From Mesotaenium endlicherianum (lineage: Eukaryota; Streptophyta; Zygnematophyceae; Zygnematales; Mesotaeniaceae): a DNA stretch of 64,000 nt. The number at the start of each line of letters is the position of its first letter. Positions within the stretch are counted from its first letter, which is position 1. Positions 1-10,321 of this stretch are shown one piece after another. Both the position numbers and the translations under genes were made by a program. Location: NCBI GenBank assembly GCA_009602735.1, contig WELA01012833.1, positions 235,024 to 299,023 on the forward strand, written 5' to 3'. The notes beneath the pieces are model-generated. The model ran no database searches. It was given only the letters and a program-made list of their open reading frames with translations, and was not told the origin of the DNA.

Positions 1-260
1 CATTCATCTAGCCTATCACACTTAGATGCATATCGAGGCAATTTGCTGCTACCGAGTACGGAAGTCAGCTGGCTGTCAAAGAATGTGTCAGCAAGCTGAC
101 TTAAGTTGACTTCAGCCTGCTGCTTCCGGCTGAGTCATTAAACTGCTATTAAAGATGAAGTCCAGGAGACTGACTATGTAACTAGAGTTCAGTAGGCTGA
201 ACATGATTAACTATTATATCTAAATGAATATTATATTTACTAATATATTGATTCATTACA
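1..260 (-). repeat. 3' LTR of copy A, partial
   Basis: The plus strand ends in ...ATTCATTACA at 260, the reverse complement of the family 1 LTR start TGTAATGAAT. The polypurine complement follows immediately. The rest of the LTR lies before the window. Confidence 0.85.
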
Positions 261-262
261 AT

Positions 263-295
263 CCCTCCAACTTAACTTGTTGTCGCCTCGACAAC
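263..295 (-). promoter_or_regulatory. Polypurine tract and upstream hairpin of copy A
   Basis: Read on the minus strand, GTTGTCG-AGG-CGACAAC (295-279) is followed by the polypurine tract TTAAGTTGGAGGG (275-263) and then the 3' LTR. The tract is the expected primer for plus-strand DNA synthesis. The hairpin is found at the same place in copies B, C and F. Confidence 0.75.
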
Positions 296-371
296 ATTAA
301 ACTGCAGAAGTCTTAAACAAGAGAACTGACCCTGACCAGCCTCCCCCACTGACTGCCCTTTAGCCTGTCAC

Positions 372-2072
372 CTAGGGGGTTGTTCCTGGGGCTCTAGAAT
401 CAGGAGACTGAGATCTGGACCTAGATCTAGACAGCCCTCTAGGTCTGTCAGCTGGCCTTCTAAAGAACCCTGTTTGTTCTAAAGTTGGACCTCGAAGAGA
501 ACGAAGGATGGTATCCTGCTCTTCACCCACTTGGGTGTTGATCCCCACATAGACAGGCATTCCAGTAGGATGCTGAAATACATTGGCAAGAGGTACATGT
601 CCCTGAGCAAAGGGGGAGGCCAGCATACCTCTGGCCACCTCGCGTGGCCCTCTTCTGAAACCCCTGTCCTCTGGGGATTTCTGCCTGTGTCTGTTGCCAA
701 GTACAGTCAGATCAGCTTCTTCCCCTGCTTGGGCAGGTGGGCTAGAGGAGCGAGTGCAGGGTCCAGTTGCCTCCATGACCGGGATCACGTTCCATATACC
801 TGATCTGGGTTCCTTAGAAAGTGCCCCTGCCTGCTCCTGAGTCTCTTGATTACCAGCTCCTGATGCTTCTCCTCTGCCTTGTTCTTCTTCCTCATCCCCC
901 TCATCCTCCTCCTCTGAGAGAGTAGAAGTCTCGTCAACTAAGTCGTCCTGCTCTCTGGTAGACATGGAGTAGTCTACTGATCTCCCTTTCTTAGGGCGCG
1001 TTGGAGGTTGCTTGGCCTTCAGCCTGCTAATATCTATCCGGCCTGCATTCTTTGCCCATTTGACGAAGGCATGCTTTCCCTTAGAGAAGTAGTCTCTTCC
1101 CCTTCTCCTGTGCTCTTTGGTCTCTGCATTCATATTGCTCAGGCAGCCATTTAGCCTGGGATTTCAAGGGGCAATGTGAGGTGGTAGGATGACGTAGCCG
1201 TCTAGGCCATAGTAGAAATCGTCGGGTTGGGCTCGGTCAAACTCCTGCTTTTTGTTTGTGACGGTCATCCACCTCCAGTCTGTGGGTTGCTAGTAGTACT
1301 GGGGTCCATGACCAGCTTTTCTCAGTTTACATGGGAACCAGTGGGGAGAGAACATCTGCTGTCCTGCTTCCCTGGCCAAGTACTCCCAGCTCCTTCTCTC
1401 AACTTCATTGTAAGCTGGCAATAGTGTGAGGTAGAATATCGTATCCTTAAAGCTATCGGGCCGCATGCTCACCATCCTGATGAGTCTCTGATCTCTCACT
1501 ATTCCCGGTCTTGGGACTGGCTTGTTCTCTAAATCATCGGCAAGGTACCGGGCCTGCTCTGCTGTATAGCCCACCATCTTGGCATAATCCTCGTAGAGGA
1601 CCACACCAGTGTGAGTCTCAATGTACCTATCCAGTGTTGCAGTTCCTTCCCTCTGTAGCAGTGTTGTCTGTTCCAGCTTGTTGATCTCCTGGGTTGCCAG
1701 CAATGCTTCCTTCAGGTTATCAAAGTTTTGGCCACCCACCATAGTATACCTGTAAGGGGCCTAGCTCTTCTGCCTGTCCGCTTCAGCCTTTTTCCTTCTC
1801 TCCTCCTCTGCCGCTGCCGCTTCTTCTTGTTGTTTCTTCTGTCCCTCCTCCTCAGCTTTCCTGAGGTTTTCTGCTTCCTGATCCTTCTTCCTCTGTGCTT
1901 CTTTTGCCGCCTCTTGTTGTTTGCGGACCCTTTCTTGTTCTCTCCTGGTGAGGGACGTCGCCGCCAGCTCCTTCTGGTATTGCTCCATTGTCCTCCTGGC
2001 TTCTTCTGCCTTGCGCTTCCTATCCTCCTTTTGTGTGGTGGGAGCCATTTTGCGCATGTAACCAGGGCACAA
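372..2072 (-). pseudogene. ORF3 of copy A, broken
   Basis: This is a decayed version of the third ORF that is intact in copies B and C. Three open blocks remain: 1761-2072 (start plus the lysine/glutamate-rich coiled coil), 1290-1742 (central globular part) and 372-1133 (acidic and SR-rich tail). They are separated by in-frame stops and frameshifts. The splice-acceptor AG that precedes the start codon in B and C reads GCAA here instead of GCAG, while the upstream TACTAAC motif is kept. Function unknown; see the copy B entry. Confidence 0.8.
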
Positions 2073-2441
2073 GTTAGTAAGATCTCGACCTTTGTCCTAG
2101 AAGTTGCAGGAAGGAAGTAAGTTCGTATTAGTATGGTGTATTCGTTCCTGTTTACCTTACAGGGTGCTTGCTAAGAGTTGACGTAGTTGCGGTGCGCTAG
2201 ACATAAACGTATGAATGTGGTTACAGGTGTGTTAAGTGATGTATGGCTGTGCGAGGCTCTTTTTCCTTTCGCTCAAGGTGCTGTATGTGGGCCAGGCTGT
2301 CCCCTCTGTCACTATGCTGACACTTGGGGTTCACATAACTGTCCTTTTCTCGCTCTCGCACACTAAGTGTCATATCCTTTCCCCTCCAACTTAAATGGAG
2401 ACAGGACCTCTTGTCACCTGCCCGTGTCAACTGAAATGACT

Positions 2442-5400
2442 TTAGGGAGGTGCTCCAGCCGCCCAAAGGTGGAATCGTTTCAACGCCCCTTTGGCATTAG
2501 TCAAATGGTCTTTAAATTTTCAAGTGTCCCCAGAGGCATCGTAATCCTTCCATTGAATGAGGTACTTCATGACATATTTAGATGATCGACGGACCGAGCG
2601 CTCGTCTAAAATCTCCTCAACCTCATATTCCTCAGGGTCGCCGTCCCGGACAGCGGGGACCGGTCCCGGTTGGACAGGTAACCGACCTGGGAACAGTGTA
2701 TCACCTTTGATGTAGGGTTCCAGGAAGGAGACATTAAAGACCGGATGACCCTTGTATTCGGCTGACATGTTCAANTGTAAGCGTTCTGACCGACACGACG
2801 CACCACCGAATATGGACCGACCCAGACAGGGCCAAGCTTTTTCTTGACCACACCAGGGAGGTACAGGTGCTGAGAATGTAGTTTGACCAAATTGCCTTTA
2901 GAAAGGGTCAGTTCGCGACGGTGCTGATTAGCGTACTTTTGTTGGTTTTCTTGGGCTCTGTGCAGGTTTTGCTGGACTTCTGACAGGGTGTCAGCAAACT
3001 CCTGAGTTAACTGGAGGGAGACCGGATTGTCAATCCCTTCAGGGTGAGTTAAAGACTCCCCTAGGACATCTAAAGGAGACTTAGGGACTCTATCCAGGCT
3101 TAGTTCAAAAGGAGTCTTGCCCGTTGACGCGTGCACCGCACTGTTGACCGCAAACTGGATTTGAGGTAACAGGTCATCCCAATAATCTTGTTTTTGGTTA
3201 ATATAGGCTCTCAGTACCTCTTGCAGAACTCGATTAGTTCTCCGTCTGAGATTATATTAGAGGGTAGCCCATGTTGGCATACTACATGGCTGTAGAACTA
3301 TCTCGCTGTTTCGAGTGCAGTTACTTTGACAGTCGTGGGGATGAAAATGACCATTTTTGTCAGTTTATCCACGACTACCAGTATAGAATCATGCCCATTG
3401 GCAGTTCGTGGCAGTGTGACCACCCAGCCTATGGGTATCGTTTCCCAGCGGCCAGCTGGGATGGGCAGCGGTTGTAAGAGGCCCCCCCGTGGTGTGTGCC
3501 TAGACTTATTCTTCTGACACTGGTCACAGGACTTAACGTATTTCAAGACCTCCCGAGGTAATCCCTCCCAATAATAATGTTTTGCCAATTTGCCAACAGT
3601 TTTGGCCTGCCCCAACTGCCCACCTAGTAAACTGTGTGTATGTGCTTGACTCAATAAAAGGGACCTTATTTCCAAGTTATTAGAAATGACCAGCTTCAGC
3701 CTGCCTGAAGTGGTTTCAGTCACCCAGACCCCTCCCTTAAGCTTATACCCGAGTGCAGTAGCACGACACATACCAGTGGTGGGGCTAGGCTCAAATGTTG
3801 GGTCAGAAAGGTAGGCTTTCCTAAGTTGTTCAAGGAAGGACTTATTCACCTTTAGTGAAGTGAGCGCACACAGGACTTTATCTACAGCATGCTGACTAAA
3901 ATTCCTTCCTGGATTCAACTTCCCTGGTTTGTAGTCGATCTGGACTTAAAATTGCTCCAGCATCTGGCTCCAGCGGTTCTCCCTCCTTGACAGCCTGGAC
4001 TTCTTCTAAAAGTGAGTCAGAGCTAGATGATCTGTAATAACCTTAAAAGCTTGACCATGTAAGTATGCACTCCACTGTTTGAGTACATGAATGATAGCTA
4101 GCAGCTCTTTATCATGCACCGAGTAATTAATCTCCGCTCAATTAAATTTCATAGACTCGTACAACACAGGATGTCACTCCTGCCGTACCTTACCATCCTT
4201 TGTGGTTTTGTCAGCAAGCTGCAACAAAATAGCACCCATGGCAAAGTCCGAGGCATCAGTAACCACCTGCACCAATTTGCTGGGGTCATACAGGGCTAGC
4301 ACCGGGGCAAAACAAAGGGCATCTTTAAGGGTCTGGAAGGCAGCCTGTTGCTCTTCCCCCCACACATACCCTATGTCTTTCTTAGAAAGATCAGTCACTT
4401 TACTGGCCTTTGTAGAATAATTCTCAATAAATCTCCTATAGTAATTAGCTAACCCAAGGAAGGATCTAACTTCAAAGACAGACTGTGGTACTGGCCAGTC
4501 CCTTATGGTCTGGACTTTCTTAGGATCCACACTGATACCTTCTTTGCTGACAATGTGGCCTAAGAATTCAATACTTTCTTTAAAGAAATCACACTTGCTC
4601 ATTTTAGCATATAAGTGATTTTTTCCTAGAGTGTCCAGGACTGTCTTCAAGTGTTCAGTGTGATGAGCTTCATCTTTAGAGAAAATTAAAATATCATCCA
4701 AGAAAACTTGCACAAACTTATCCAAATAAGGTCTGAAAATGTCATTCATAGCACCCATGAAGGTCGCAGGAGCATTAATCAGTCCAAATGGCATCACGTT
4801 GAACTCATAGTTTCCATAACGTGTGCGGAAGGCAGTCTTGTGCTCATCCCCCTCAGCAATTCTGATTTGATGATAACCACTCTTGAGATCTATCTTACTG
4901 AACACCTTAGCACTAGACAAGGTATCAAGCAAGTCCTCGATTCTGGGTAAAGCATACTTGTTCTTTACTGTAATTCTGTTCAGGGCTCTGTAATCCACAC
5001 ACATCCGCATACTGCCATCCTTTTTTTAAACAAATAGGATGGGTGCGCCGTAAGGTGATATACTGGGAGAAACATAACCATTTTCCTCAAGCTTTGCAAT
5101 CTGTGTTTTCAACTCCTCGATCTCCACATAAGACAAGCCGTAAGTGCGTTGCCAGGGTGGTTGACTCCTAGGTAATAAATCAATCCTATGATCTACTTCC
5201 CTCTTAAGGGTTAGTCTTGGAGGCATATTAAATACATCCGTGTACTGAGCAACAATTTTCGCAGCAGTAGGGTGCTCCGGAGGGCTTACCTTTTTCTCAA
5301 CCACTTCTTCAGGTTGAGGAGGTACCTCTCTTAGCAGCAGACAGAACATTCTGTCTTCCTTCTGGTTCCAGCTGTCGATGAACTCCATTGCATTCAGCAA

Positions 5401-6107
5401 TTTGCATCCTTCTGGAAGCCTCTCTTTTTCCTTCATTTGCCATCCATACAGGAAAAGAGGAAGAGCACTGGTGGGTGCCAAGTTAGTCTGCCCATCACTG
5501 GCTCCTCTCACTTTAACTGTACCTCTGCTCCAACACAATTCAGCTTGATGTCTATTAAGCCAAGACTTGCCTAGCACGAGATCATGGAAGCCAGTGTTGA
5601 GTACCTCAAATGTAAGCGTTTCAGTTAGAATTGCAATGCCAGAACCTAATTGGACCTCAATAGGCTTGATTATAATTCCTCCCGAGATACTTAAGGCACT
5701 CCAAGGAATATTTTTCTATTCCCTTGGGTGACAGTAGGCAGCCTTAGCCGCTTAACTAAGTCCTTATGGATAAAAGTATGTGACGCCCCTCCGTCAACAA
5801 ATGCCCTCACCTTCCTACCTGCAATCATGCAATGCAATAGGATAGGGGGGACTATCTTTTCTTGACTTTCGCATTGTTCTCTTGACTTAGCAAAGAAATG
5901 TTGGACATCAGGTGGAACAAGAGCATCCAGAGTGTGCACTCTCTGGATGTCTATATTGCTGATGGTCTCCTTTATCTGGTTGTCAGGCATGCATAGTGAA
6001 TCCAATTCAGCAGGACCCATAATACCTGCTACGAGGGCAGCTATTCACGACTCACAATCTCTAGCATACTCACAGTCAGTAGACTGGATTACTGACTGTT
6101 GCTGTCT
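2442..6107 (-). pseudogene. pol: pol polyprotein of copy A, broken
   Basis: Remnants of protease (5691-6020, with DGGASHTF), protease-RT linker (5026-5577), RT with FLDD active site and RNase H start (4174-5010), integrase (3298-3918), C-terminal integrase (2771-3136) and chromodomain (2520-2774) are spread over several frames. A deletion near 3244 removes roughly 120 bp of the integrase core compared with copies B and C, including the segment before the catalytic glutamate. A single N at 2775 marks an assembly join. Non-functional by several independent lesions. Confidence 0.85.
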
Positions 6108-7468
6108 TTTGAAGGCTGGTCTTTTCTCTCGACCTTCGGAAGGTGCTTGTCTAGACACTGCTCTCTGAAACCACCTCTCCCTCTAGACTGCATAGCATTG
6201 TACTCATACCCATATTCATCACCCTGATCATCCTCAGCCTGGTCTCCTTCAATTGCATTGTAGGAACCGTGGGGCTTTTTGACAACCTTTGACACCAAAG
6301 CATTACTCTGGCGCTTGTGATTGAACTGCTGCTGATCCCAGACATCAGCATCCTGAATCAAGTCAGCCAGTTTCTCATACTTCTTCTCAGCAAAATGACC
6401 AGAGACTTCGGATTTCAAGCCATACCTGAAGTATGCTATCCTATACCGTTCTGGCAAGTCTGGCTGTTTCATCATGTTCTCCTGGAACTTTTGAGCAAAC
6501 TCAGCAACTGAAGTGGTCTGCTTCAGTGTCAGGGAGATCATCGCATAGATAGCTTTCTCCTGCTGGTTGATGACATCAAACTTCTCATGCAACTTCTCGA
6601 CAAACTCTACCCACGTAGGGTCACCGAGTTGCCGAGCCTTACGCTCTTCCTTCCAGTAAAGCCACCAGTCTGCGGCACTGCCTTTCAGTAGCGCACCGGT
6701 GTGCCTGACCTTCTCGTAATCTTGCAGTTCTGGGTAGTTCTCCAGCCACTGCTCAACATCCGCGAGAAACTTGATCAGGTAATATTTTCTGTTTCCCTCA
6801 GGATCATAGTCCTGGGGAGGTTTCGGCTTGGGCTTACTAGGCCCTCGGCCACCACCACTAGTGGTGTGAGACCCCAATTGGTTTCTGTCCCGCAGTAGAG
6901 ACATTATGATTCTTTTGTCCTCCTATTGGGATTGATACATGGTCGCCATTTGCGACTGCATTTGAACGAACAATGCTCCCAAGTCTACACTCTGGGCTGG
7001 TAGTCTAGCAAATGCAGCAGCAGCATTGGCATCTACTCGCTGAGACGTGTCCTCAACAGTCCCTCTCGCTCCTGCAGCAGCAATTCCTGCCGCATTCAGT
7101 CGGTCACGTATTTGACCTAGGGGTACATTGAGTTGTACAGCAGGAGGTGGGTTCAGAACATTGGCCCTGGATGCCATAAGTTGTTCAACAGTACGCTCGT
7201 CAGCGGGCTGTCCTTCCCTCCTTTTTGTATCCTTAGCAACCTTTGCTAATTGTTCAGCTAATCTGGCTCTCTCCTCCTCAGCTTGCTGTGCTGCGACTAC
7301 GGCAATAGCAGCTGCCTCATCTGCAGCCTCTCTAGCTTCAGTATCTGCCACTGCTTCAGAATAGGTACGGGTTCTCGCTACATGGCTTTCTGCCTGGTTT
7401 TCGACATTCTCGTTATCCTGGTTCTCCTTGTCTCGGGAGTTGCTAGTTTGAGACCTTGTCCTTACCAT
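6089..7468 (-). pseudogene. gag: gag of copy A, broken
   Basis: The N-terminal part (6923-7468) begins MVRTRSQTS as in copies B-D and ends at an in-frame TAG where other copies encode Gln. The capsid-like Retrotrans_gag region continues at 6089-6904. A deletion near 6160 removes the RG-rich stretch and the first half of the CCHC zinc knuckle, leaving only the REQC end. The slippery site at the gag end is changed to TTCAAAA, so the frameshift signal is also lost. Confidence 0.85.
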
Positions 7469-7487
7469 ACAAAGAAGACTGTGATAA

Positions 7488-7501
7488 CTGCTCCGATACC
7501 A
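7488..7501 (-). promoter_or_regulatory. Primer binding site of copy A
   Basis: TGGTATCGGAGCAG on the minus strand, one base inside the 5' LTR end. It matches the usual plant PBS complementary to the initiator tRNA-Met 3' end (TGGTATCAGAGC) with one change. Confidence 0.8.
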
Positions 7502-7502
7502 C

Positions 7503-8224
7503 TGAAATGAATCGACTTACCAAATGGACGATTAACGATTATTAAAGATCTTGATATCAGCAAGTAATCTTTATGGATTTTTCGTTAACTGATTAAACGG
7601 CAAAAGGACAACACACTAGCAGTGAATAACACTCGTAAGTCAAATGCGAGTAAACTAGCATCAATAATGCAATCAGTAAAACTCATACATAAGCAAGGTT
7701 AGAAGACAGTGCTTATCAATGGCTCCTCGCCTTGGATTCAGATCTCTCTCAGTAAGCTGTACAAGAGAGTTGGCCTTGTTTTCAAATGCCGAACTCGAGA
7801 GCAATGCCTAGCATATGTACATGGAATGAGTTTACTGTTCAACGGCCAGTGCGATGGCACCGCCTACCCGGGAGTTAACCACGTTGGTAGGACCTCGGTT
7901 AACCAAATCCACCGCCATCTCCCATCATCTCGAATCGCCATCCATCATAGGGATGTCATCTGGCCATTCATCTAGCATACCACACTTAGATGCATATCGA
8001 GGCAGTTCGCTGCCACCGAGTACGGAAGTCAGCTGGCTGTTAAAGAATGTGTCGGCAAGCTGACTTAAGTTGACTTCAGCCTGCTGCTTCCGGCTGAGTC
8101 ATTAAACTGCTATTAAATATAAAGTGCAGCAGACTGACTATTTAACTAGAGTTCAGCAGGCTGAACATGATTAACTATTATATTTAAAGGAATATCATAT
8201 CTACTAATATATATATTCATTACA
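7503..8224 (-). repeat. 5' LTR of copy A
   Basis: A 722-bp LTR bounded by TGTAATGAAT...GATTCATTTCA on the minus strand. It aligns along its length with the LTRs of copies B, C and D. It abuts DIRS-like RT sequence at 8225. Confidence 0.88.
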
Positions 8225-8640
8225 ACTTCTCTGAGGTCAAGGATCAACCTAGGCCTCTTACCTTCTACCACATGCAAGGGGCTGGTACAGACAGGTGCAG
8301 CAAGACTAGACCATACTCTAGCCGCACCTGTGACCACCAACTCTCTCACAGCTTCTCTAACTTAAGAGAGATGCTTATCTGTAGAGCCGTGGTTTCTTTT
8401 GAAAAGAGGGCTAGGAGGGCCTTGCTTCCATTCCAGCCTGTAACCATAACGTATGGTGGACAACACAAAGCTGCAAGAACTCTAAGTATTCCACGAAGCA
8501 AGCCGTTCTGACAGCCTTTTTGCCAAGCCGGAAATTTCCATAGGAGGCACAATAGAGTCTTCCTTAATCACCTCCTCTTTCCTTCCTAAAAGAATCAGGA
8601 ATTTATTTTCCATCTCCATGCATTCTTCTCTGCAAACATT
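8225..8640 (-). pseudogene. DIRS-like reverse transcriptase N-terminal fragment
   Basis: One minus-strand frame contains a GYRLEW motif, a later NHGS motif, then VREAVRELVVTGA, SPLHVVEGK and RPRLILDLREV. This order is characteristic of the RT of DIRS/PAT-type tyrosine-recombinase retrotransposons (GYRLPF..NH.S..FV..AI.ELL..G....PLsVV..GK.RLILDLR.vN). There are two in-frame stops (near 8362-8364 and 8503). The catalytic RT core would lie further left but is cut off by copy A at 8224. It follows the gag fragment at 9019-9567 in the same orientation, so both belong to one dead element. Confidence 0.65.
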
Positions 8641-9018
8641 GTCAAGTAGAAGACAACATCACTTCACTAATCATACAACTAATAACTGCCTGATTTTCTC
8701 AGGAGCATCCATCCAAGAAACTTGTCTGATTGTCTCAGACTAATCAAGCTCCTGATTGTCTCAGGGCACATCTCAATCATGGACCCTACAGCAATAATGA
8801 AAATCTTAGAAGCAAAACACAATTTATCCGACCAGAAAGACCCTTGTAGGGTTTATACATCTTTGTCCTGATAGCTAGACAAGTTACCAATGCTGGGTGT
8901 TGTTGCCCTGGACGTTGCTAGACTGAACAGGGAGATGCTGTCTCTGCTGATTGAATTGGTTTTGGAGGGGCTGATTGAACTGGGGTGGAGCAGCAGGCCC
9001 ATTGAAATTCTGTATAGG
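8641..9018. other. Non-coding remnant between DIRS-like gag and RT
   Basis: About 380 bp between two fragments of the same minus-strand element. It contains repeated 'ctgattgtctcag' text near 8692-8765 but no open frame or motif that I can assign. Confidence 0.4.
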
Positions 9019-9567
9019 CTAGTTGAAATTCACAGGAGGCTGACTAATCTGTTGCTGCATTGGGTAGAACTGCTGCATAGGCTGTTGATACTTGTAGTTG
9101 AGAGGGCGACGCTTAGAAGTATGACCAGGCTCATCACAGGTGTAGCAGATCCAATTATTTTTGACTGACTGCGGGATAGCCTGTCGTTTCTTAGAATTGT
9201 CCTCACTCTTGGAGTTATCATTCGGCCTCCTCTTAGCTAATACTTTGTCTACCTTATTGTCCCACTCATTATCCTGCTTGCTAAGACTCATAGACTTAGA
9301 GACTTCAAGCACCACGTTCCAGCCATGTAGATCTGCTGTATTGATCTGCCTAGCTCGAAGAGCCAGAGAGGACAGACCTTCAGCCAGGAGACGTTTGGCT
9401 TCTTCAAAGTCTTCCTTCTCCAAGGTTGCTTGGGCATCTCCAATGTTGTTCACCAGGTCTGAGCAGGACTGCATATGTAATTTGTTCATATCTGACAACT
9501 TCTGGTCGCCAATAGTATCATGCTTCAACTTCATTTTCTTCACCTGCTGAAACCATTTCTCATTGTC
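9019..9567 (-). pseudogene. gag: DIRS-like element gag, C-terminal half
   Basis: The frame carries a helical, charged region and a zinc-knuckle-like motif CYTCDEPGHTSKR (C-X2-C-X4-H-X4-R), where the last Cys is replaced by Arg. A Gln/Pro-rich tail ending near 9019 follows. The frame is open up to the left border of copy B (9567) and continues in phase on the far side of B at 18366, so this is the second half of a gag interrupted by the retrotransposon. Assignment to a DIRS-type element rests on the RT fragment downstream. Confidence 0.65.
9563..9567. repeat. Target site duplication TTGTC, left
   Basis: TTGTC directly before the 5' LTR of copy B. The same five bases follow the 3' LTR at 18362-18366. 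Confidence 0.85.
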
Positions 9568-10287
9568 TGTAATAAATCAGTATATTAGTGGATACGATAT
9601 TCATTTAAATGTAATAGTTAATTAAGTTCAACCTGCTGAACTTTAGTTAATAGTCAGTCAGCTGGACTTTACATAATTATCAGTTTAATGACTCAGTCGG
9701 AAGCAGCAGGCTGAAGTCCATATAAGTCAGCTTGCTGACCCATTGTTTGACAGCCAGCTGACTTCCGTACTCGGTAGCAGTGAACTGCCTTGACATACAC
9801 CTAAGCACGATATGCTAGATGAATGGCCAGATGACATCCCTATGATGGATGGCTATTCGGGATGATGGGAGATGGCGGTGGATTTGGTTAACCGAGGTCC
9901 TACCAACGTGGTTAACTCCCGGGTAGGCGGTGCCATCGCACTGACCGTTGAACAGTAAACTCATTCCATGTACATATGCTAGGCATTGCTCTCGAGTTCG
10001 GCATTCGGAAACGAGGCCAACTCTCTTGTACAGCTTACTGAGAGAGATCTGAATCCAAGGCGAGAAGCCATTGATACGCACTGTCTTCTAACCTTGCTTA
10101 TGTATGAGTTTACTGATTTGCATTATTGATGCTAGTTTACTCGCATTTGACTTACGAGTATTATTCACTGCTAGTGTGTTGTCCTTTGCCGTTTAACCAG
10201 TTAACGGAAAATACCATAAAGATTACTTGCTGATATAAAGATCTTTATTAATTGTTAATCGCCTATTTGGTAAGTCGATTCATTTCA
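9568..10287 (+). repeat. 5' LTR of copy B
   Basis: A 720-bp LTR, TGTAATAAATCAG...GATTCATTTCA, nearly identical to the 3' LTR. A TATAAAG box sits at 10234-10240. If transcription starts about 30 bases downstream, only about 20 bases of R/U5 would remain, which is short; the real start may differ. The U3 region carries several short inverted repeats built on CAGCTG/GCTGAC cores (about 9626-9760). Confidence 0.92.
10234..10240 (+). promoter_or_regulatory. TATA box in LTR of copy B
   Basis: TATAAAG near the LTR 3' end. It is conserved in the LTRs of the other family 1 copies. Likely the core promoter for the full-length retroelement RNA; inferred only from sequence. Confidence 0.5.
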
Positions 10288-10288
10288 G

Positions 10289-10302
10289 TGGTATCGGAGC
10301 AG
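10289..10302 (+). promoter_or_regulatory. Primer binding site of copy B
   Basis: TGGTATCGGAGCAG, one base after the 5' LTR. Matches the initiator tRNA-Met primer site of plant LTR retrotransposons with one substitution. Confidence 0.85.
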
Positions 10303-10321
10303 TTATCACAGTCTTCTTTGT

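Larger units (their letters stand above)
1..8224 (-). mobile_element. Family 1 Ty3/gypsy retrotransposon, copy A (decayed, 3' LTR cut by window edge)
   Basis: This is a minus-strand chromodomain Ty3/gypsy element. Reading from right to left it has a 5' LTR (7503-8224), a tRNA-Met primer site, gag, pol, ORF3, a polypurine tract and the start of the 3' LTR (260 down to 1, where the window begins). Every gene is broken by stops, frameshifts or deletions, so it is an old copy that can no longer act alone. Its right border abuts DIRS-like reverse transcriptase sequence at 8225; the left target duplication is outside the window. Confidence 0.9.
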
